64,000 nt of DNA from Chelonoidis abingdonii (lineage: Eukaryota > Chordata > Testudines > Testudinidae). This document shows, one piece after another, positions 54,709 to 64,000 of this stretch; the first letter of the stretch is position 1, and the number at the start of each line of letters is the position of its first letter. The notes under the pieces were generated by a model that did not search any database, was not told the DNA's origin, and saw only the letters and a list, made by a program, of their open reading frames with translations. The DNA is taken from positions 27,591,748 to 27,655,747 of the forward strand of contig NC_133778.1 in the NCBI RefSeq assembly GCF_003597395.2. The letters are read 5' to 3'. The translations under genes were made by a program, and so were the position numbers.

Positions 54709-54940
54709 CCACTCAAGGTGGCACGTGCCTGTAATCCTAGCTACCTGGGAGGTGAGGCTGGCGGATCGCTTGAGCTCAGGGGTTCTGGGCTGTGGTGTGC
54801 TATGCCGATCAGGTGTCTGGTGCCACTGACAAGCCTGGCCAATGGGTGGCTGAAGGACTCGATAGAACAACATGAACAACGTGTTGTGATCAGCGCTCTC
54901 TGTGAGGGCTGATTGATCAATCGATGTAGGTGACAAGGTG
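54709..54940 (+). mobile_element. 7SL-derived SINE, copy B
   Basis: The 7SL RNA head (to about 54817) includes GGCACGTGCCTGTAATCC, GCGGATCGCTTGAGCTCAGG, GGTTCTGGGCTGTGGTGTGC and TATGCCGATCAGGTGTC. The tail has GGTGCCACTGACAAGCCTGG, GGGTGGCTGAAGGACTCG and GATCAGCGCTCTCTGTGA and ends CAAGGTG. Perfect 13-bp target duplication ACTATATAAACAA (54696-54708, 54941-54953). GGTTCTGGGCTG and TATGCCGATC are 7SL forms rather than Alu forms. It lies antisense within the GLS 3'UTR candidate. Confidence 0.88.
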
Positions 54941-55268
54941 ACTATATAAACAAGGTTCCATGGGAAATTTAGGGAAAAACGAGATAAATGCAGATCCTTG
55001 TTCAACACACCCATGTTAAATCTACACCAGCATCCTCAACTCCTGAAATCTAGCAAAACCACAATGACACTTGCACATGGCAACAGCATGGTTCCACTTG
55101 GCCGCACTGTAAGAGATTTGTTTAGAAATGCAAATTCAACAGAAAAATTCCTGACCATGGTTTGAAGATACACATAGAACACAAAAATAAATTAAGTAGT
55201 GCACAGTAAAGCCATCAACAGCTAATACTTCCTTTACATCAATTATATGCAACACGAGGTAATATTGC

Positions 55269-55275
55269 TCACATT
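55269..55275 (-). promoter_or_regulatory. miR-23 7mer seed match (AATGTGA) in GLS 3'UTR
   Basis: AATGTGA on the GLS sense strand, 236 nt after the stop, pairs with the miR-23a/b seed (positions 2-8). miR-23a/b repression of GLS is known in human. The next base is G, so this is a 7mer-m8, not an 8mer. A 7-nt match is expected by chance roughly once per 16 kb per strand. Confidence 0.35.
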
Positions 55276-55510
55276 ATGGAAGGAGATTCTTGCGGGGGGA
55301 GAGGGGGGTTTGTTTGGGATTTGTTTGTTTTTTTGGAGCGATTGGGTTTGTCCACTGCATATCATGAAGAAAACTCCTGTAACACTGAAATAAACGAAAT
55401 ATTCTGTAAAATATACACCACTGTCAGAAAGAAATATACAAGCTCTTCATACTCATTTTCCACAATAACATAGGTAAGTGATTTGACTCTTGGGATCTAG
55501 CTGAAGATGG

Positions 55511-55667
55511 TTAGAGTAAGCCATCTAGATTTTTATGAACTGTTTGATTTTCCTTTCCATCGCTGGAATCCTCTGGAGGTGTGTACTGGATCTGGAATTC
55601 TTGAAGAATTTTAAATACATCATGGTGTCCAAAATGTAAAGCTTCATCCATAGGAGTGTTATTCCAT
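55511..55667 (-). CDS. GLS: GLS terminal coding exon (human residues 618-669, stop)
   Basis: Reverse strand: acceptor TTTCAG|ATGGAA; encodes [20 protein letters not shown], then [19 protein letters not shown] and VHKNLDGLL with the TAA stop at 55513-55511. The segment PPEDSSDG differs from the mammalian residues here, otherwise near-identical. Confidence 0.98.
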
Positions 55668-58600
55668 CTGAAACAGGAAGCACAATATTTCCAAAATCAG
55701 TAAGCAAGTAAATCCACCACTATGAATTCCATTATACTTTGATGTTTGAGACAACAATTGCCAGTACAGTATGTACTGAGCTCAGGGACTACATAAGTAC
55801 CTTCAGTGAATTGGATAGTGGGTGACAACCCTTTTGACAACAGATGTTTTCACTACTTTTTACTCCTGTTCCCCCTTCAGTATCAAAATAACTAAAGGAG
55901 AATGAGTGGCATTCCATTACTTCTTGTGCTTCAATATAATTGTGTAATAAATTTCAGCCCAACTAGTCACACATCCGTGTAACACCACTGTCTTCAATGT
56001 GATTTCACAGGTGTCACCAAGGACAAAATCTGGCATGAAGAACTTTTACTACCACGGATTCAGACCATAAAACTTCCCCAAAATAATTCCTTGGATGTTC
56101 TTCTAGAAGAGATCTATCTTGATTTAAAAAATGGTCAGTGATGTAGAATCCACCATGGCCATTGGTAATACATAAAGGAATAACCCAACTTGATCTTCAG
56201 CCCACAGGCTGATTGTGCACTGTTAATCACCGGAAACGAAACCTTTTTACTTGAAAATGTGAAAACAGAACACATTTGATATGGAAATCACTAAAAGATG
56301 ATAAAAACAAATTTTTTTTTTCAGTCATTTTTCACAGCAGAACTGCACTTTAATGGATAGTGTCAGACTAGACGAAACAGGAGCTAAACACATACACATG
56401 CGTAACCGCTGCTATTTTCACATCATCCACACTAAACCCTCCCAAATGTAACAATAACATGCAAAGGCTACTGCATACAATTGCATATTTTCCCCTCTTA
56501 AACAGGAGAGTAAGAGATATCTAAATATACTATTTCAACAAAGCAAATGTAAAGTATTTTTTGCCTTCCTTCCACCAAGGAAATCAGCTCCAGAAAGGTG
56601 CCTCACATTATTTTTACTGAAGTGTTTTTTCTAGTGTTGATCTTTGACATCCTTTTGGCACAGGACAAACTCTTCCCCTGAGGGGTTTTAATAGAAAAGC
56701 TGGTAATTAGAGCAGGTGCAGACACAATACAGATTTCCCACCAACTCTGGTTACATTTTAATGGTGGTGTAAGAGCTCTGTAGCGCTGTTAGTTCCTTTT
56801 GAAAAGAACTGTATCAAAAAGTCAAAATCTCACCTTAATAGTAAAGCTTCAAAATATCACAGGTAATGATAAATGACTGAAAATGCTCTGCCTTTCTGAC
56901 ACTCCTACAAGCACCATAAGGAGGACATTGTGCATATAAGACAAGACATAAGCAGACATATTAGTCTGCACAGCACTGCATGAAATAAACTATCAAATTA
57001 AAGCTCATTCAATGCTTTACTGTTAAATAGCAAAATCACTGTTATCCGGACAGAAGAATTAAAAGGTACAGGCAAACTGAAGGGAGCAGAGAAAGACACA
57101 AGTTTACTTGAGTAAGAGAGCTAGAGAGTGGACAAGAGTGGTTTCATAACTAGTGTCAGGCATTGTTTTCTATAGGTGAGGGACCTTGCACTGACCTATT
57201 TTTTTCTGGTTTCCAATGCCATACTGCGAGTTACAGTAATAAACTGAAGGTGAAATTAAAAATAAAGAAGTTAATGATTATACATAACAAACCATGTGGA
57301 GTGCACCTCTCTCAGGACACCAGAACAGTAAAAACAGCCTTTCTAATGGGGTCAAGTTCACACTGAAGTTTGTGAATAGTTTTAGTTATGTTGGACACAC
57401 GTAAACACTCTTACACTCACATCCGTGTGTGCGTTCTACATATGTATTCATACACGCACATCAAAACTACAAATTCCTTTTATTGGCTTGATGCCTTTTT
57501 TAAAAAAATTCTCCAGCCACTGATTTATTTTCTTAATCTTCCCTACTGAGGTCTGGAATTCCTGCTTCTTTAAGGGGGGAATTAGTGTTGCTAGATCAAA
57601 TGGGCAGAAACAGCTCAAGGGAGCTCTAGCACCAGCTGCAGGTTAGCTGGGTAGATCAGATGGTCCCAGTTGTCACTGCTTTCAGCATCCCATGAGATTT
57701 CAGAGGAAACAGACTCTGGTCGAATGACTGCACTAGGGTTGGATTCACCAATCTAATTAGTTACTGGAGCTCCCCTCCCTTATACTAACAGTGGAATTGC
57801 TCACCTGTCTTTGGGGAAAGGATTCACTTTGCAGGCTTCCAGCAAAAATTTAACTACTTCCACATGACCTATAAAATAAAAGAAGGATTTAATATACTTT
57901 TTAAATTAAGCCCACTAAGTTAATAGCTTATTCTTATTTATCAAGAGTCATTACCTTCTGCAGCTGCTACGTGCAATGCTGTTCGTGAATCATAATCTCT
58001 TTGCTCCATATCCATACCCGACAAAGCAAATCTGAAAAGCCAAATTCAGATAGAAAATCATAGAAATAATTACAAAAATACAGAAGTAATCATACTTATA
58101 CTGTAAAACAATGAAATGCCCTCTGATAGGATTTAAATGGTATCTGACACTGCACCCCATAATTTTCATAATGATAGGATTATGCCATAGTTATGATGTA
58201 TTTTATGCAAGATAAGTCATGAGAGGTGTCATTGGAAAGATTATGATCTGCTGGATATGATTATCCTATTTGCATGCATGCATCATTTCTGTTAGGAATA
58301 CTGACTATGTATCCGTATTACAAATGTGTTTACACATGGGGAACACCCACTAAACTAGATGCTTTCATTCTGAAAAGTTGGGTGGGGAAGGGCCCTTAGA
58401 GAAAACAATAGGCATTAGAAGAAGCTTATCTCCCAACTGGAGGCCTTCCTGAGGATGCTGAAGACAGCCTCTGAGTCATGGTTGCTGCGACACTACAGGG
58501 ACATGTCACCAGGTCACATGGTGCTGGATTCCATCTTGGGATGTCAGTATATTTCCACTGACTGACTTGGGAACTAACCTTGGAAACAAAGGGTTCCCAC

Positions 58601-60463
58601 CATATGCAAAAGCTATATAAGGCAAGAGAGTGACATCATCTTGGTTCTTCAATGACTTCCTAGAAACACTTAAGGAACAAAAGACTGAACTGGGGGAAGT
58701 GCTGGACCCAGGCTAAAGGGATTTTTAGCCTGTGAATGAAACACCTGAGGATTCCAAGCTGTAAGCACATGCAGCTTGCCAGCTTAAGAATCTGCAGCCT
58801 GCTTGCATTATCACTTAGATCAGATATGAATAGCAAATTCTCATCCTATGCAGTATATTAAGCTTAGTTTGTGTTTTTTGTTTATTTGCAAGATAATCTG
58901 CTTTAATCTGTTTGCTATCCCTTAGATTTTAAGTGATTGTATCTTTTAGAGTTAAAGCAAAAACAGGTTTATTATCTAAAACCAGTATATGGAAGTCATA
59001 ACTTGGGGGCAGAAAGCTGTTGTATATGCCTCTCCACATTGAGGGATGGGACGAATTTCATAAACTTATCCTGTACAGTTTCCTGTGCAGCACAAGATTG
59101 GTATTGTTTTGGGTTTACACTCCAGAGGGGGCGTGTGCCTGAGTAGCTGGGAAGTTCCCTAACTGGAGCCTACCCAGGCAAGGCTGAGCACAAAGTCTGC
59201 AGGAAACTGCAGTTGGGTGTGTCCCTACCTCTGTGTGTGCTGGTGAAAGTGCAGGCTGGTCACAGCAGTACAGTGTAAAGGGAGCCCAAGCTGATGGGTC
59301 AGGGGGCTCCGTTGTACCCCAGTTCCAGGTCGCACCTCTGGGGGGAACTCATCACAGTATCAAAAGTATATTATATTTTCATCTGAGATTTAATAAAAGC
59401 AGCACCAAAATGATCTGGCTTTAAGAGTACACTAGAGATTTGGCTTCATTCCTGGCATCTTCATCTGTGGTTCCAGTAAGAAAAATCACTTTTAAAATGC
59501 CACTATGGAGCATACTGATGTGCATACATACTTCTCTCTGTCCAGCCAAAACACTAGTTCCAGGCAGATTCTCTGACTGGTTAAGATCACTTTGGGGTGC
59601 AAAACTACTGTACATGAGCCGGAGAAATTTCACAGAGAAGTCTTCCTGTGTCAGAAGAATCTCTAACCAGTATAAAGCTACTAGAGCAGCTCCGCTTTGC
59701 CCCAGCTTTGCAAAGGTACAGTGAAGAATTAAGCCTCCCACATTTATCTGCTCTCTCAATGAGTCTGTGTGAAATCTGCTCAGTGTAAAATGCAAAGGGT
59801 TTCTAAACACTGCCAGCCCTACAAAAAAAACAAAAACAAAAGAAAACTATACTTGGAATCTGAAAATCAAGCTGGGTTCCTTCTGGCTCCCACATCACTA
59901 GCAATAAACATTCTTCAATTTGAGCTTTGCTCACAGTTCTAGAATTGATTCACAAGGCAGACTAGAATCCAGCTAGTAAAAATTGTGGGATGTAAAAATT
60001 TGTGGGAAGATAACATATTGTTACTGAGACACAAAGGAAAAAATCAGTTTATATCAAAGCAGAACGATGCCATTTTATGGGATTATACCTCTGACTATAA
60101 CCAGATGTACAAATTATTTTTCATATTATCCACATTAAGTTTTGATACGCAGAACAAAGGACTGATTTTGTAATAAGCTTAACTCCTTGCTCTGTCGGGA
60201 TCTGAAGACTAGATATTAAAAGCAGTGCTAGATCCACTAGAGTGCATTCTTTTAACACCTTGTGTTTAAATGGCCCTGCTACCACCTTGGAGTATGAAAA
60301 CAGCTATAATGTCTACTAACATAGTCATATGTTCAGAAATAAAGTGCAATAATAGTTGAAACACAAATGATTTCCTGTCCCCAACACCATATTGCTTTTA
60401 CCTTCGGAGTGCAGATACATCCCCAGTGTAGGCAGCAAACAGGAGATTTATCACAGACTTCAC
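55511..60463 (-). CDS. GLS: GLS, kidney-type glutaminase (KGA) C-terminal exons, 3' partial gene
   Basis: Mitochondrial glutaminase hydrolyses glutamine to glutamate and ammonia. The window holds only the last four exons, which are the KGA-isoform-specific part: 62+77+64+157 nt, giving 119 aa plus stop, the same as human residues 551-669. They encode ankyrin repeats ([53 protein letters not shown]) and the tail [15 protein letters not shown] before the stop. Borders are GT/AG and phases agree. The catalytic serine-dependent beta-lactamase-like domain, mitochondrial presequence and the alternative GAC exon are upstream (coordinate above 60463) and not recognised here. The gene converges with STAT1, as in mammals. 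Confidence 0.97.
56068..56180 (-). mobile_element. CR1 LINE fragment
   Basis: CTTCCCCAAAATAATTCCTT, GATTTAAAAAATGGTCAGTG and ATGTAGAATCCACCATGGCC match the amniote CR1 3' region read in reverse. In the last GLS intron. Confidence 0.75.
56181..57804. other. Rest of the last GLS intron, unassigned
   Basis: AT-rich sequence without a recognised exon or repeat; the open frame 57163-57366 has no domain. Confidence 0.5.
57805..57868 (-). CDS. GLS: GLS KGA exon 3 of 4 (human residues 597-618)
   Basis: Reverse strand: acceptor TTTTATAG|GTCATG, donor AAAGACAG|GTGAGC. It encodes [20 protein letters not shown]. Only 86 nt of intron separates it from the preceding exon. Confidence 0.97.
57955..58031 (-). 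CDS. GLS: GLS KGA exon 2 of 4 (human residues 571-597)
   Basis: Reverse strand: acceptor CTTTTCAG|ATTTGC, donor GCAGAAG|GTAATG. It encodes [20 protein letters not shown] and VAAAE, an ankyrin repeat. Confidence 0.97.
58145..59356 (+). mobile_element. Solo LTR (1212 bp) of an LTR retroelement, probably ERV
   Basis: Begins TGACACTGCACCCC and ends CTCATCACA, flanked by a perfect 5-bp duplication GTATC (58140-58144, 59357-59361). A TATA-like CTATATAAGG is at 58611-58620. No internal gag/pol/env region is present, so it is a solo LTR from recombination. It is antisense to GLS, in the intron between KGA exons 1 and 2. Confidence 0.8.
60402..60463 (-). CDS. GLS: GLS KGA-specific exon 1 of 4 (human residues 551-571)
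   Basis: Reverse strand: acceptor CACAG|GTGAAG, donor CGAAG|GTAAAAG. It encodes [20 protein letters not shown], the first residues unique to KGA and the first ankyrin helix pair. Confidence 0.96.
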
Positions 60464-62393
60464 CTGTGAAATGTGAGGGAAAAAAAAGTTTTTTTCTTTT
60501 CTTGAGATGACTTGTGGGAAGAAAGCGAAGATATAGTAGGGTCACTGTTGGCAAACATGTCAACTATGGAACAATTTCTCTAGGTACATTTGCAATATAA
60601 TCTAAAAAGGTTGTCAGATTGAATTCCAAACAGCTTCACCACAGGTAATTTAATGCTCATTGGTCCAACTCTGAATGTATAGAAACACTAGCAAGCGGAC
60701 CACCACTAATTTGTGTTTTACTATGACAAAAATCTAGAAATATTTTCCTCTGTTGGCCAAACTGTATTTAACTTTTAAACATAACACTATATACTACTGA
60801 TACTCTAACCCACTGCATGATTTCCATAATTCATCATGACAGATAATTTATGCTGAATACAGATGCAGGACTTGGAGAGTAGGGGATGTTACCAGTCAGC
60901 ACCAAAGATGCCAAGGAAAAGCTATCTGAGGAAATCTGCATACAGCACCTGTTTCAATACTTTAGCTGATATACTACGGAGGCTTTTTACACAGTACATC
61001 CCAGAATGCTTCACAGTGTTAAATAATAAGAAAAACTAATAAGCATAAGCAAGACCGAAAAGGTACATTTCAAAAAGGCTGCTCTAGATAATAAGGGCCG
61101 AATACACTTTTCGCACAGTTAGTTTCATAAGCATTTATGACCGGCTAGAGATACCAAGTCTTAGCCTCTTACAATGAGATTTGCAACATTGCACTGCCCT
61201 CTATCACCAAGGTTCCCATGCTTAAACTATTCCACTCAGTTTGGCTTGAACTCTGGCTTCTTTATAGGCTATCATTGTAACAGACCAAACCAGAATCACA
61301 ATTCTTGGTGCACCAGAAAGGAAGGAATTCTCTACACACGCACACCCAGACCTCTCCATCTGTTCCCCAAACAGCATGGATGTGTTCCTGGGGGCACTGG
61401 GACCATGTTGGGGTGCTGTATCATTGTCTGTGCCTTTCATAAGCCAGAATCGAGGAATCATTTCATATTAATTTCCTTAACAAGTACCAAATAAAGATAC
61501 TTATTATAAAGCAGCACAGTAACTTGCATGGAAAAAAAGAGACAGGCATAAACAAATCACATTTTTACAGCATATGTGACCTCAAAACCTGTAATACAAA
61601 GACTAAGGCAGGCCCAGTCACTGACTTTAGTCACGCAGCGTATGAACACTAGTGGGGTTACCTTGAATCAACATTAGCACAGACTCACTGGCCTACTGCC
61701 TTGCCTCACTGTGTGGACAATGATGCAAGGTCCCTGGGCTTTACCACTCTGCCAATTTTCCTGGGGTACCCAGAGTCATAGGCTCACTGGGTTAAGTCAC
61801 CAGTTGCCCTTCTGTGGAGAAAATGACAAAATCCAAAGTCTATTAACTTAGAGCCTAGATTTACAAGGTGTGGGGGCCTGCAACTCCCAGTGACTTCAGT
61901 GGGAGGTGAGGACACATGCCACTTTGCAGGGTGGGCCCCAAGAATTCATCTTTCAATTCTTGTTCGCATTCTTTCCATGCTCTCTGCTATTAGCCAAGCT
62001 ACTTGCTAGGTTTTCTTGTTCTTGTGGTGTGCTTGGCTGCAGCTGTCACGCACAGATAGACCTGTCTCATTAACATGGCAGGCAGGGCAAAGCGTGGCAA
62101 GAGCTCAAGCTGGTTACTTATGTTTACTTGGCTACCATGATACAAAATAATGTCACACTGTCACTCCAGGAGTTTTAAAGCCTCTCCTTTTCTCTCCAAG
62201 AGATCAAATAGAGGGAAAAGGCTGTATATGCTGTCAAGTTATTCCTGTGTTTAAGTCCACTGTTTATTATATACAGCTTACAGAAAAGGTTTTGTAATTA
62301 GCTAACGCCCTCATTGCAATGTATTACACCCATTTTCTAGTCAATTCACCATTTTGATTTTTTCCTTTTAGCACGCGCACAAACAATGCCAGA
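60464..62393. other. GLS intron sequence, unassigned
   Basis: Upstream of the first KGA-specific exon. I looked for the alternative GAC terminal exon and the preceding GLS exon on the reverse strand and did not recognise either. Bases 61860-61905 (CTCCCAGTGACTTCAGTGGG) resemble the short dispersed repeat. Confidence 0.5.
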
Positions 62394-63060
62394 TCGAGAG
62401 GAAAGACTGTCCAATAATTAGAGCATTAGCCTAAGACTTGGGAGACCTGGGTTCAGTTCTTTGCTGTCAGAGACTTCCTGGGTGCCATGGGGCCATACGC
62501 GCCGACTTCTACTGGCACCGGTGGGTGCTCGACCCCCCTCTGGCCCCGCCCTGATTCCACCCCCATTCCAATCCCTCTCGAAAGTCCTTGCCCCAACTCC
62601 TCCCCCTCCCTGCCCCTATTCTCACTCCTTCCCCAAACCCCCAGCCCAGCCCCGCCCTGACCCCGCCTCCTCCCCTGAGCATGCAATGTTCCCGCTTCTT
62701 CCCCTTCCCTTCCAGAGCTTGCTACAGCTGTTTGGCAGCGGCAAGCGCTCGGAGGTAGGTGGAGAAGCAGGGATGTGGCGCGCTCAGGGGAGGAGGAAGA
62801 GGTGAGGTGAGCTGGGCGGGGAGCTTGGCTGCTGGTGGGTGCAGGGCACCCACTAATTTTTTCCCATGGGTGCTCCAGCCCCGGAGCATCCACGGAGTCG
62901 GCGCCTATGCATGGGGCAAGTCACTGAACCACTCTCTGCCTCAGTTTTCCATCTGTAAAATGGGGAGAACACCCCTGCTCTGCCTCACAGAGGTGTTGAG
63001 AATAAATACACTCCAGATTGTGAGGTGTCCCGATACTGTGGAGATGTGAGTACTGTGACA
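62394..63060 (+). mobile_element. MIR SINE interrupted by a hAT MITE
   Basis: Left part 62394-62493 (AGAGCATTAGCCTAAGACTT, GAGACCTGGGTTCAGTTCTT) and right part 62910-63060 (GCAAGTCACTGAACCACTCT, CTCAGTTTTCCATCTGTAAA, CTCACAGAGGTGTTGAG) form one MIR when the insert is set aside. Confidence 0.9.
62494..62909. mobile_element. hAT-type MITE nested in a MIR
   Basis: Perfect 8-bp duplication CATGGGGC (62486-62493, 62910-62917). Ends CATACGCGCCGACT and, reverse strand, CATAGGCGCCGACT. GC-rich interior; the open frames within are not genes. Confidence 0.92.
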
Positions 63061-63692
63061 AAGTTCCTCCTCTACCTCGGTGGGTCCTGCGCTTATTGGT
63101 AGATTTGCTCCTCAGTGATCTCCCCCACAGTCTGGATCAACTCCTGTGTCTGATCAGGAGTTGGGAGGTTTGGGGGGGAACCCGGGCCTGCCCTCTACTC
63201 CGGGTTCTAGCCCAGGGCCCTATGGATTTGCAGCTGTCTATAGTGCCTCTTGTAACAGCTGTGTGACAGCTACATCTCCCTGGGCTACTTCCCCAAGGCT
63301 TCCTCCAAAAACCTTCTTTATCCTCACCACAGGACCTTCCTCCTGGTATCTGATAACACTTGTATTCCTTAGTCCTCCAGTAGCACAGCCTCCTACTCTC
63401 AGCTCCTTGCGCCTCTTGCTTCCAGCTCCTCACACGCACTTCCTCTCCTCTGGCTCCTCCCCATCTGACTGGAGAGAGCTCCTTTTAAAACCCAGGTGCC
63501 CTGATTAGCCTGCCTTGATTGGCTGCAGGTGTTCTAATCAGCCTGTCTGCCTTAATTGGTTCTAGCAAGTTCCTGACTACTCTAGTGCAGACCCTGCTCT
63601 GGTCACTCAGGGAACATAAAACTGCTCACCCAGTGACCAGTATATTTGCCCTCTACCAGACTCCTGCACCCTAGTGGCCTGGGTCTGTCACA
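63054..63692 (+). mobile_element. Solo LTR (639 bp)
   Basis: Starts TGTGACAAAGTTCC and ends GGTCTGTCACA (TGTGAC/GTCACA inverted termini), flanked by the 4-bp duplication GTAC (63050-63053, 63693-63696). No internal region. Inserted at the end of the MIR copy, in GLS intron sequence. Confidence 0.8.
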
Positions 63693-63696
63693 GTAC

Positions 63697-64000
63697 CTAA
63701 GACAGATTGAAGTCATTTATGTATCAGGAGAAACAGCAGCAACTTCCTCACACTATTCTGCTACGTCCCTGCCTTGTTATTGGAGGGGTCACTTCCAGGA
63801 ACAAAAATGTAGTTCAGCTTCCATGACCATTCAATTCCTGACATCTTTACTGAGCCTACCAATGAAAGTGCCAAACAGTGTGGTGGTTATAGCTTTGTGA
63901 TGTGGACATGTACTCTGCGGGTTATACTGAGATCACCAAACTCGTTTCAGATAAGCTACTGAACAGCCCCCAGATTGTAATGTGGTCACTACTGACATGA
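63697..64000. other. GLS intron sequence to window end, unassigned
   Basis: About 300 nt after the solo LTR. No exon or repeat recognised. Confidence 0.5.

Larger units (their letters stand above)
52240..55510 (-). other. GLS: GLS (KGA) 3'UTR candidate
   Basis: Sequence downstream of the GLS stop on the reverse strand, with AATAAA candidates at 54276-54271, 53541-53536 and 52245-52240. Human KGA mRNA has a 3'UTR of several kilobases, so the distal site is plausible. It contains a MIR copy, a 7SL-derived element and a miR-23 seed match. No coding exon is recognised. Confidence 0.5.

Noticed and set aside
54709..54940. Primate Alu contamination
   Set aside because: The sequence has 7SL-type GGTTCTGGGCTG and TATGCCGATC rather than Alu sequence, a non-primate tail, a perfect target duplication, and flanks continuous with the GLS region. 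A diverged second copy is at 7596-7788.
54709..54940. Functional 7SL (SRP) RNA gene
   Set aside because: Only the 5' domain of about 100 nt is present; the S domain and 3' end are replaced by an unrelated tail, and the target duplication shows retroposition.
59421..59810. 129-aa open frame on the - strand, considered as a GLS exon
   Set aside because: It does not match GLS, and the flanking KGA exons (58031 and 60402) already join in phase.

Overview
This is a vertebrate nuclear window, most likely from a turtle (Testudines). The host genes are closest to amniote orthologues. The repeats are CR1 ends, MIR/CORE-SINE, many hAT and pogo/Tigger MITEs with GC-rich interiors, a DIRS element and LTR solo copies, a mix I associate with turtles. 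The turtle call is an inference. There are no prokaryotic genes.

Two protein genes are present and they converge. STAT1 is on the + strand and looks complete. It has a CpG-island promoter and a non-coding first exon ending at 4728, an ATG at 9957, 23 coding exons with consistent phases, and a stop at 41657-41659. The exons sum to 2262 nt, giving 753 aa against 750 in human. Tyr701 and Ser727 fall at exactly the mammalian positions. GLS (glutaminase) is on the - strand and only its 3' end is here: the four KGA-specific exons (60463 down to 55511), encoding 119 aa as in human, plus a long 3'UTR running toward about 52.2 kb. Upstream GLS exons lie beyond 64 kb. The convergent GLS/STAT1 order matches mammals.

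Layout: 1-4.1 kb is upstream intergenic sequence with two hAT MITEs. 4.1-4.55 kb is a G-rich minisatellite. 4.56-5.13 kb is the STAT1 CpG island. 4.7-41.7 kb is STAT1, whose introns carry MITEs, CR1 and MIR. 41.66 to about 43.3 kb is the STAT1 3'UTR candidate. 43.3-52.2 kb is the gap between the genes, dominated by a palindromic hAT element split by a DIRS retrotransposon of about 4.3 kb. 52.2-60.5 kb is the GLS 3' end, including a 1.2-kb solo LTR in an intron. 60.5-64 kb is GLS intron with a MIR interrupted by a hAT MITE and bordered by a second solo LTR.

The most unusual observation is a pair of retroposed elements (7596-7788 minus, 54709-54940 plus). Both begin with about 100 nt of 7SL (SRP) RNA sequence fused to the same unrelated tail of about 100 nt, both end in CAAGGTG without a poly(A) tail, and both are flanked by 12-13 bp target-site duplications. 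This looks like a 7SL-derived SINE family independent of Alu and B1. STAT1 also keeps the in-frame stop directly at the exon-22 donor that makes the STAT1-beta isoform in mammals.
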